Assembly (NCBI GenBank): GCA_035455745.1
Contig: DATIEP010000055.1
Span: 186,001 to 250,000 of the forward strand
DNA length: 64,000 nt
Origin: JADGGM01 sp027307005
GTDB taxonomy: Bacteria; Gemmatimonadota; Gemmatimonadetes; Gemmatimonadales; Gemmatimonadaceae
Direction of reading: 5' to 3'
The stretch's first letter is position 1, and each line of letters opens with the position of its first letter. The position numbers and the translations under genes are program-made. Shown here one piece after another: positions 58,344 to 64,000 of this stretch. A model generated the notes under the pieces. The model was given only the letters and a program-made list of their open reading frames with translations. It was not told the DNA's origin and did not search any database.

Positions 58344-58364
58344 CGGGGCGCGGCTCGCGCCCCG
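58344..58364. terminator. GC-rich bidirectional hairpin flanked by two GTTAGGC motifs
   Basis: Arms CGGGGCGCG (58344-58352) and CGCGCCCCG (58356-58364), loop GCT, in the 39-base gap between convergent genes. GTTAGGC copies lie at 58328-58334 and 58371-58377, each containing one gene's stop codon. No T-run. Confidence 0.5.
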
Positions 58365-58371
58365 GCTCCCG

Positions 58372-58683
58372 TTAGGCCTCGATCGTGTAGATCTCCCGCT
58401 TGCCGTGGTCGACCAGATCGTGGTAGCCTTTCATGACCTCCTCGAACTGCTTCCGATCGTCGGCCGACATCGTCTTCGGCGACATCATCTCCTCGAACGT
58501 CTTGAGGTCCGGCACCTCCATCTCGGCAACCACCGTCCAGTATTGCTCGGCGCACATGTCGGTCATGACCTTCATGCGCGGACCGCCGAATTTTTCGCCG
58601 AGCTTCGACATGGCGATGAACTTCTCGACCATCGGCCGCACCTTGCCGGGCTTGCAGTACATGATGTCCCTGATGAGATACAT
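58372..58683 (-). CDS. small cytosolic dimeric alpha/beta-barrel-like protein
   Basis: 103 residues starting MYLIRDIMYCKPGKVRPMVE; GGGAGGGAA upstream of ATG 58683. The strand-helix pattern and length (VVAEMEVPDLKTFEEMM) resemble NIPSNAP/ABM-type ferredoxin-fold proteins. No catalytic residues are obvious. Stop TAA lies in a GCCTAAC motif. Function unknown. Confidence 0.75.
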   Translation of the reverse strand: MYLIRDIMYCKPGKVRPMVEKFIAMSKLGEKFGGPRMKVMTDMCAEQYWTVVAEMEVPDLKTFEEMMSPKTMSADDRKQFEEVMKGYHDLVDHGKREIYTIEA

Positions 58684-58883
58684 GATTCCCTCCCGCCCCA
58701 GACGTTGACGTAGTCGGACTCTCTCCACCTATTTACCACGACGCGGAGATACGTCAACGATGCGCGGCCTGCACGCGCGTACGGTTCGCACCGGAAACAG
58801 GCGAGCCGGACATGTCGACGCGCGCTGTCCCGACGGGCGCATATCGCGCAGCCGCGAGTCCACCGCTTCCCTTGCCCCCGCCC

Positions 58884-59402
58884 ATGCGCGCATCCGTCTT
58901 CGTCGGCACCAGCCTCGACGGCTTCATCGCCCGGCCTAACGGAGCGCTGGACTTCCTGGACGCCGGCGGCGCCGAACCGCACGGCTACGCGGAATTCATG
59001 GCCGGCATCGACTCCATCGTCATCGGTCGCAACACCTTCGAAACCGTGCTCGGCTTCGACCGTTGGCCGTACGACAAACCGGTCTACGTGCTCAGCAGTC
59101 GGCCGCTCCCGCAGATCCCCGCGGGCGCACCGGTCGAGCACTTGTCGGGCGACCCGCGCGATGTCATGGCGCAACTGGAAGCGCGCGGCGCCGGGCACAT
59201 CTACGTGGACGGCGGCGTCACCATCCAGCGATTTCTCGAGGCCGGCCTGATCGATCGTCTCATCGTCACGCGCGTGCCGGTGCTCATCGGCTCGGGCATC
59301 CCGCTCTTCGGACCGCTCACGCGCGACATTGTCGTTAGGCACGTGGCGACGCGCCAGTTCGGCGGCGGCCTCGTCCAGAGCGAATACGACGTCGTGCGAT
59401 AG
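58884..59402 (+). CDS. dihydrofolate-reductase-like / RibD C-terminal domain protein
   Basis: 172 residues: MRASVFVGTSLDGFIARPNGALDFL, SIVIGRNTFETVLGF, VYVLSSRPL and GHIYVDGGVTIQRFLEAGLIDRLIV in parts form the RibD-C/DHFR Rossmann-like NADPH-binding pattern. Members reduce pteridine-like or unknown substrates; not the essential FolA or RibD. Start ATG 58884 by homology. Confidence 0.85.
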   Translation: MRASVFVGTSLDGFIARPNGALDFLDAGGAEPHGYAEFMAGIDSIVIGRNTFETVLGFDRWPYDKPVYVLSSRPLPQIPAGAPVEHLSGDPRDVMAQLEARGAGHIYVDGGVTIQRFLEAGLIDRLIVTRVPVLIGSGIPLFGPLTRDIVVRHVATRQFGGGLVQSEYDVVR

Positions 59403-59503
59403 CGGCGTCGGCGCACTGATGGCCTAACGCTCGATGCCCGGGTGCGGCGAGGTGGACGCGCAGGGCGGCGCAAGCCGCCGCCGTGCGCGTTTCGAGGAAA
59501 AAA

Positions 59504-60265
59504 TCAGCAGCCGCCCGTATTGGCCGTCCAATCGCCTGCGTCGCCCTGACCGATGTTGGGCGCATCGTACGTTCCGCTGCCGGCGCCCGTGGACGGATCG
59601 AGTGTGCCCGAAGCCGTACCGCCCGTGTACGTCACCGAGAGCGACGTGCCCGACAGCGTACCTTGTAGTTGGCCGGCGACCGTGGCGACACCCGTCAGGT
59701 TGTTCTTCGAGTCGAGCACGAGGTTCCAAGTGCCGCCGCCGTTTCCCTGGCTGCTGGTGTACGTGCCGCAGAACACCTTCACCGCTGCGGCGTCGGTCGA
59801 GACCGTCCAGAGTCCGGTCTTGCCGTTGGGGAAGGTGGAAGTTCCGGTGATCACACCGTTCGCCGCGGAGTAGTCGCCGGCGAGTCCGTATCCGCTGCCG
59901 GCAAGTACGAGCTGCGGCTCGGCGCTCGCGTCGTACGTGCCGGTCATCGCGATGACTTCGCCGCCTGGCGTGAGCGTAAGCGTGCCCGTGACCTGTTCGA
60001 CTGTGCCAGCCTCAGCAACCTGCACCAATGAAAATCCCGACGGACGCTGGGATCGGCTGGCGACCGATGCCGGGAAAGTAATGGTCAACACTCCGCTCGC
60101 GCCGTCGCCCACGAGCGTGCCCTTGAATTCTCCCGTTGGTCCGGTGGACGGCGACGTCGAGCTCGACCCGCCGCATGCGACGGACGCAAGGATGACGGTT
60201 GCGGCAAGCCATCGCATGAGCGCCGCTGGCCGGATTGCGAGAACGTGTGACTGGGCTGTTTGCAT
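59504..60265 (-). CDS. lipoprotein with repetitive Gly/Thr-rich beta domain
   Basis: 253 residues. ATG 60265 has GGGGAG five bases upstream; a long n-region leads to the hydrophobic helix and lipobox ILASVAC (Cys 30 or so). The mature protein is rich in Gly, Thr, Ser with alternating strands (GTLVGDGASGVLTITF, GTYDASAEPQLVLAGSG, GAGSGTYDAPNIGQG), typical of beta-barrel or beta-helix surface lipoproteins. No known domain named. Divergent from the permease remnant. Confidence 0.72.
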   Translation of the reverse strand: MQTAQSHVLAIRPAALMRWLAATVILASVACGGSSSTSPSTGPTGEFKGTLVGDGASGVLTITFPASVASRSQRPSGFSLVQVAEAGTVEQVTGTLTLTPGGEVIAMTGTYDASAEPQLVLAGSGYGLAGDYSAANGVITGTSTFPNGKTGLWTVSTDAAAVKVFCGTYTSSQGNGGGTWNLVLDSKNNLTGVATVAGQLQGTLSGTSLSVTYTGGTASGTLDPSTGAGSGTYDAPNIGQGDAGDWTANTGGC

Positions 60266-60386
60266 TTGAGCTCCCCGTTGGAAAGACCAGCGACCGGACG
60301 TCTTGGCGAATGGGACCCCACATTCGAGCGCTCGCGTGACCAAGCCGTCACCTGGACCATCACTTGGCGCGTGACGGGACATGTAC

Positions 60387-60666
60387 GGTCGGCATCGGCG
60401 ATGGTGCTGGGCGAAGCCGTGCGCCTGGCGTCGTGCGGCGTCGCGATTGGATTGCCGGCAGGGGTCGCCGCCACGCGACTCATTCGCTCGCAGGTCTTTG
60501 GCGTCGGGGCGCTCGACGCGCCGTCGATCGGGGCCGCGATCGTCGCACTCACGGTTGCAGCACCCATTGCGAGCTACCTGCCGGCACGACGTGCCGCGCG
60601 CGTCGGTCGCTCGAAGCGCTGCGCACCGAAGGAGCGGAACGCGGCGTTGCGTCGACGGTCGCCTAA
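60387..60666 (+). pseudogene. 3' remnant of an ADOP/MacB-type permease with one-base deletion
   Basis: Translation from about 60387 reads MVLGEAVRLASCGVAIGLPAG..LIRSQVFGVGALDAPS..ASYLPARRAARV, the last two helices of an ADOP permease. After GTC at 60604 the family's D-P-L-E-A-L-R-T-E continues only in the next frame (LEALRTEG), because five bases stand where six are needed; that frame ends at TAA 60664-60666, in a GCCTAAC motif. No upstream domain remains. The rest of the 623-base spacer (60266-60386, 60667-60888) shows no supported gene. Confidence 0.75.
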
Positions 60667-60888
60667 CGACACGCTGGTGCCTGGCGGCGCCATCACGATG
60701 GAGATGGTCGTCGCGCTCGTGGCCGTGGCCGCGCCGGCCGTCACGGCGGCACAACATCGCCATGCGGGGAGGCTGACGGCGGCTCCGGGTGAGCGGCGCG
60801 ACGCGACGGCCCGGTCGCGGGCCGCTGTGATGCCGTGCGCCATCATGCGGCGTTATCTTGTCCCACCTCCCTCGGACAGGATCCCACC

Positions 60889-62172
60889 ATGCGACGCAAG
60901 CTGGCGTACGCGGCTTCCCTCCTTTTCCTCGCCGGGCCGCTCCATGCGCAAGGACTGCGCTCCACGATCACCAAGCTGTTCACCTTCGGCGACTGCGGGC
61001 AGCCGTTGTGTCTCGCCGGCTCTGTGCTTGCGCAAAACGGCCACGGCGATCACTTCATCCCGGCCGACGTCGCGGGCAACGCGACGATTCTCTCGTTCCT
61101 GGCGGACGCCATCGGACTGAGCTCGGCCGACGTGCCGGTGAGCGCGGCGAGCAGCGGCGCGACCTTCACGTTCGTGAACGGCCTCCCGCAGAAGACCGCC
61201 GAGTCCTCGGGGCCGGTGTTCGGCGAGCGCGGGCAAACGTTAGGCCGCGGCCGGCTTCTCGTCGGCGCGAACGTGACCAACGTCGATTTCAGCACGCTGC
61301 GCGGTATTCCGCTCAACGACATCGAGCTCAATTTCACGCATCAGGATGTCGGCGCGCCCGGTCTCGGGGACTCGCCCTACGAGAACGACTTCATCGAAGT
61401 GCGCACGCAGCTGCAGGTGAACATGTACGTGAGCTCGTTCTACCTCACGTACGGCGTCACCGACCGGCTCGACCTCGGCGTGTCGATCCCGGTCGCGCAC
61501 GTGTCGGTGAGCGGCTCGAGCGACGCGCAGATCGTACCGTTCGGCACACCGGCCGCGCATTTTTTCTCCGGGACGCCGACGGATCCCGTGTTGACGGCGC
61601 AGAGCGCCGCCGCCGGCGCCGCCACCGGGTTAGGCGACATCTCGCTGCGCGCGAAACTCAATCTCAACTCGTCCCAGCGCGCGAGCTTCTCGCTCCTCGC
61701 CGACGCGCGGCTGCCCACCGGCAACGCGGACAACTTCCTCGGCGCCGGCGCGTTCGGCTTTCGCGGACTCGGCGTGTTTTCGGCGCGGTTCGGCAACTTC
61801 ACGCCGCACTTCAACGGCGGATTCTTCTATCGCGGCGGATCGCTCGAGAACAACGCGATGCTGGCAACGGGCGGCTTCGATCATCTGATGAGCGACTGGG
61901 CCACCATGTCGTTCGACATCATCTCCGAATGGCAGCTCGGCGCGAGCAAATTGACCATCCCGCCCGTCGTTCACATCATCGCGCCGTTCCAGCGAACCGT
62001 GACGCCGACCAACATTCCGAACGAGCGCGATGACATCGTCAACGCGTCGTTCGGGGTCAAGCTGCGCATGGACTCGGGCGCGACCGGCGTCGTGAACATG
62101 ATCCTGCCGATGAACCGCGGCGGACTGCGGCCGGATGTCATCTGGACGTTAGGGCTCGAGTACAACTTTTGA
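60889..62172 (+). CDS. outer-membrane beta-barrel protein
   Basis: 427 residues with signal peptide (LAYAASLLFLAGPLHA). The mature region shows alternating amphipathic strands (LGDISLRAKLNLN, ASFSLLADARLPTG, FGVKLRMDSG) and ends W-T-L-G-L-E-Y-N-F, the BAM-recognised C-terminal aromatic. It resembles transporter/phenol-pathway 'MetA-like' barrels, but identity is uncertain. TTATCTT about 34 bases upstream may be the -10 and AGGA precedes ATG 60889. Convergent with the kinase gene seven bases away. Confidence 0.8.
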   Translation: MRRKLAYAASLLFLAGPLHAQGLRSTITKLFTFGDCGQPLCLAGSVLAQNGHGDHFIPADVAGNATILSFLADAIGLSSADVPVSAASSGATFTFVNGLPQKTAESSGPVFGERGQTLGRGRLLVGANVTNVDFSTLRGIPLNDIELNFTHQDVGAPGLGDSPYENDFIEVRTQLQVNMYVSSFYLTYGVTDRLDLGVSIPVAHVSVSGSSDAQIVPFGTPAAHFFSGTPTDPVLTAQSAAAGAATGLGDISLRAKLNLNSSQRASFSLLADARLPTGNADNFLGAGAFGFRGLGVFSARFGNFTPHFNGGFFYRGGSLENNAMLATGGFDHLMSDWATMSFDIISEWQLGASKLTIPPVVHIIAPFQRTVTPTNIPNERDDIVNASFGVKLRMDSGATGVVNMILPMNRGGLRPDVIWTLGLEYNF

Positions 62173-62179
62173 CGCGGCG

Positions 62180-64000
62180 TCATTTGATCGAGGCGAGCTT
62201 CCACTGCTGGCCATCGCGCACGAGCACGGCGTGGTAGGTCACGGTCGGGTGGCGCTCGCCATCGGCGCCGCGCTTGTAGTCGAAGTCGAAGGTGGCCGTC
62301 ACGTCGACGTCGGCGCTGCCGGATGCCGACACGTGCGGCGGCCCGGCAAGCGAGAGCGAGGCGGTGATACTGTTGGTCGCATCGAAGATCTCTTGCCAGC
62401 GTCGGGCTTCGTCGGCGGTGAGCGCCGGATAGGCGGCGCGCAGTTGCGCGATGTCGCGCGACGCGAGCGCTCGGGCGTACGTCGCGATCGCCGCCTGAAT
62501 GCCCGGCGTCGGGTCGACCGGCGCCGCCGCGATGGTGTGCGCCGGCGACCCGGCCGGCGGCGGGGATGACGGCGGTGTGGGAGGCGGCCCGGCGGCGCTG
62601 CCGCTCGGCACGGCCGCGTGTTCCGTTAGGCGCACGGCGGCCGCACTGTCCGACGCCGCGCGCCACGTGGACCGCGCGTCGAGCATCGCGCGCATCGCGA
62701 GGTCGAAGCGGCGGCGCGCGATGGCGCTGTCGGCCGCCTGCATGAGCCGGTCGCCGCGCCTAACGCTGGACTCGGCCGCGCCGGAATCGATGGCGGTCTG
62801 GCGGGCGGCGAGCGCGGCGCGCTGAACCTGCATCAGGTCCAGCTGCGATGTCGGCGTCACGTCTGCCGAGCTGCGCGCCGCCGCCGGCTGGCGCCTGGGC
62901 GATGCCGACGGCGGGCTGCTGTCGGCAGTTGCCGGGGCAACGGCCGCCGGCGCTCGCACGGAGGCCGAGTCCGGTGCAGGCGCTGACGGCACGCTCACCT
63001 GAGGATGGCTCGCGTCCGCCTGCTCGGTCTCGTTGCGGTGCCACGTCATACCGAGGACGACGAGCGTCGCCGCGCCGGCGAGAGCGCCGGCCGAGAACCA
63101 GAGACGGCGGGCGCGCGGCGATGGCGACGCCGATGGCGATGGCGATGGCGCGCCGCCCGCGCCTAACGCCAATGCGTCGCGCAGGTCCGCCGCGGTCTGA
63201 AAACGCGCCCCGGGCTCGCGCGCCAGCGCTTTCGCGACCAACGCATCGAGCCAGACGGGCACTGACGGATTGACGCCTCGCGGATGCAGCGGTTCGCCGG
63301 TGAGGCGGCGCTGCAGCCGCGCTTCGATGGTCGACCCTGCGAACGCCGACTCGCCCGTGAGCATCTCGTACAGCATGCAGCCGAGCGCATAGAGGTCGCT
63401 GCGGCCGTCGATCGGATCGCCGCCTAACTGTTCGGGGCTCATGTACTGGAGCGTCCCCACCACCACGCCGGTGCGCGTCAGCGCTTCGCGACCGGCCGCG
63501 CCCTGCTGCGTCCCCTTGGCAATCCCGAAATCCACGATCTTCACGATGTCGCGGCCATCTTTCGCCTGCGCAATCATGATGTTGTCGGGCTTGAGATCGC
63601 GATGAATGATGCCGAGGTCGTGCGCGGCATCGAGGCCGTCCGCCACCTGTCGTGCAATGTTCGCGGCGCGCGCGGCCGGCAACGCGTGCTCCCGGTCGCA
63701 GATACGCGACAGGGCTTCTCCGGGCACGAACTCCATCGCGAGAAATACCAGACCGTCGGCCGACTCTCCAAAATCGTACACGGTCGCGACGTTCGGATGC
63801 TGAATGCGGCTTGCATTCGTCGCCTCGCGATTGAAACGGCTGATCGCATCGGCGTCGGAGACGAGCTCGGGACTCATCACCTTGATCGCGCATCGGCGTT
63901 CCATCTTCACGTGCTCGGCCAGATACACGCGTCCCATCGCGCCCTGCCCGAGCGGCTCGATCACGCGATAGCGCCCCGCGATGAGCTGACCGACGAGGTC
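62180..64000 (-). CDS. membrane PknB-like Ser/Thr kinase with extracytoplasmic domain, N-terminus beyond window
   Basis: 606 codons visible; the start lies past the right edge (first visible residues DLVGQLIAGRYRV). Kinase domain: LGQGAMGRVYLAEH, CAIKVM, HRDLKPDN, DFGIAKGT, MSPEQLGG, all canonical. A Pro/Ser-rich linker and one helix (LWFSAGALAGAATLVVLGM) lead to a helical extracytoplasmic region and an NTF2-like end (IATYARALASRD...TYHAVLVRDGQQWKLASIK in parts). The outer part is unlike PASTA sensors and may bind a small ligand. Signal and targets unknown. Confidence 0.92.
   Translation of the reverse strand, partial: DLVGQLIAGRYRVIEPLGQGAMGRVYLAEHVKMERRCAIKVMSPELVSDADAISRFNREATNASRIQHPNVATVYDFGESADGLVFLAMEFVPGEALSRICDREHALPAARAANIARQVADGLDAAHDLGIIHRDLKPDNIMIAQAKDGRDIVKIVDFGIAKGTQQGAAGREALTRTGVVVGTLQYMSPEQLGGDPIDGRSDLYALGCMLYEMLTGESAFAGSTIEARLQRRLTGEPLHPRGVNPSVPVWLDALVAKALAREPGARFQTAADLRDALALGAGGAPSPSPSASPSPRARRLWFSAGALAGAATLVVLGMTWHRNETEQADASHPQVSVPSAPAPDSASVRAPAAVAPATADSSPPSASPRRQPAAARSSADVTPTSQLDLMQVQRAALAARQTAIDSGAAESSVRRGDRLMQAADSAIARRRFDLAMRAMLDARSTWRAASDSAAAVRLTEHAAVPSGSAAGPPPTPPSSPPPAGSPAHTIAAAPVDPTPGIQAAIATYARALASRDIAQLRAAYPALTADEARRWQEIFDATNSITASLSLAGPPHVSASGSADVDVTATFDFDYKRGADGERHPTVTYHAVLVRDGQQWKLASIK

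Noticed and set aside
59464..59479. Hairpin GGCGGC/GCCGCC as terminator of the lipoprotein gene
   Set aside because: On that gene's strand the T-run comes before the stem, not after it; the stem is also short.
60685..60834. Signal-peptide-like stretch (MEMVVALVAVAAPAVTAA) in the spacer before the barrel gene
   Set aside because: The frame continues into the next gene out of phase with Arg-rich residues, no ribosome site, no homology.
63118..63160. Tandem GATGGC repeats resembling a microsatellite
   Set aside because: Encodes a Ser/Pro/Ala-rich linker inside the kinase gene; ordinary low-complexity coding.

Overview
The window looks like a chromosomal segment of a GC-rich (about two-thirds G+C by eye) Gram-negative-type soil bacterium. 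Gemmatimonadota is the best guess. The case rests on content: lipoproteins, Pal, an outer-membrane barrel ending in Phe, an ADOP-type permease with its PadR regulator, two PknB-like kinases, large M13/M16 peptidases, a VPS10/BNR-repeat protein and sigma-54 activators. No rRNA, tRNA, CRISPR, insertion sequence or prophage was seen. Genes are densely packed and many neighbours overlap by 1-11 bases (GTGA, ATGA), so translational coupling is common.

Layout. 1-5.2 kb (minus): two NtrB/PilS-type histidine kinases and two NtrC-type sigma-54 activators in a four-gene overlapping operon, the last cut by the window edge. 5.4-7.1 kb: CorC/HlyC-type membrane protein and ArfB ribosome rescue. 7.1-10.7 kb: secreted unknown, a short MutY and an MprF-like aminoacyl-lipid synthase. 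10.7-19.1 kb: DUF4129-DUF4350-MoxR-DUF58, meeting a convergent RDD/SpoIIM fusion and a lipoprotein metalloprotease. 19.2-29.6 kb: Sua5, a Ser/Thr kinase, M16 protease, DUF3857/transglutaminase protein and two lipoproteins. 29.6-35.4 kb: esterase, YdjC deacetylase, glycosyltransferase, quinone oxidoreductase, Cfa, secreted M15-like protein. 35.5-38.1 kb: Pal, LiaF-like protein, AroH, F420/NADP-reductase-like protein. 38.2-41.3 kb: complete copper operon (CsoR operator, CopZ, 29-aa membrane peptide, CopA, CsoR). 41.4-47.5 kb: orphan sensor kinase, methyltransferase, ADOP permease with PadR, GATase-like protein. 47.6-52.5 kb: secreted protein, ECF sigma/anti-sigma/DUF4097 operon, M13 peptidase. 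52.5-53.5 kb: phenylalanine hydroxylase behind what looks like a tyrosine attenuator. 53.5-64 kb: lipoproteins, VPS10 protein, small enzymes, a permease remnant, an outer-membrane barrel and a partial membrane Ser/Thr kinase.

Two signals stand out. (1) The heptamer GTTAGGC/GCCTAAC recurs about 94 times by eye on both strands against roughly 7 expected from base composition; it is read in several codon phases (Leu-Gly, Pro-Asn, Leu-Thr) and even supplies stop codons, so it is a DNA-level signal, possibly a DNA-uptake or chromosome-maintenance sequence. (2) phhA is preceded by a consensus-like promoter, a 28-codon leader ORF with three Tyr codons, a segment that can act as antiterminator, and a perfect intrinsic terminator: the layout of ribosome-mediated attenuation by the enzyme's own product, tyrosine.
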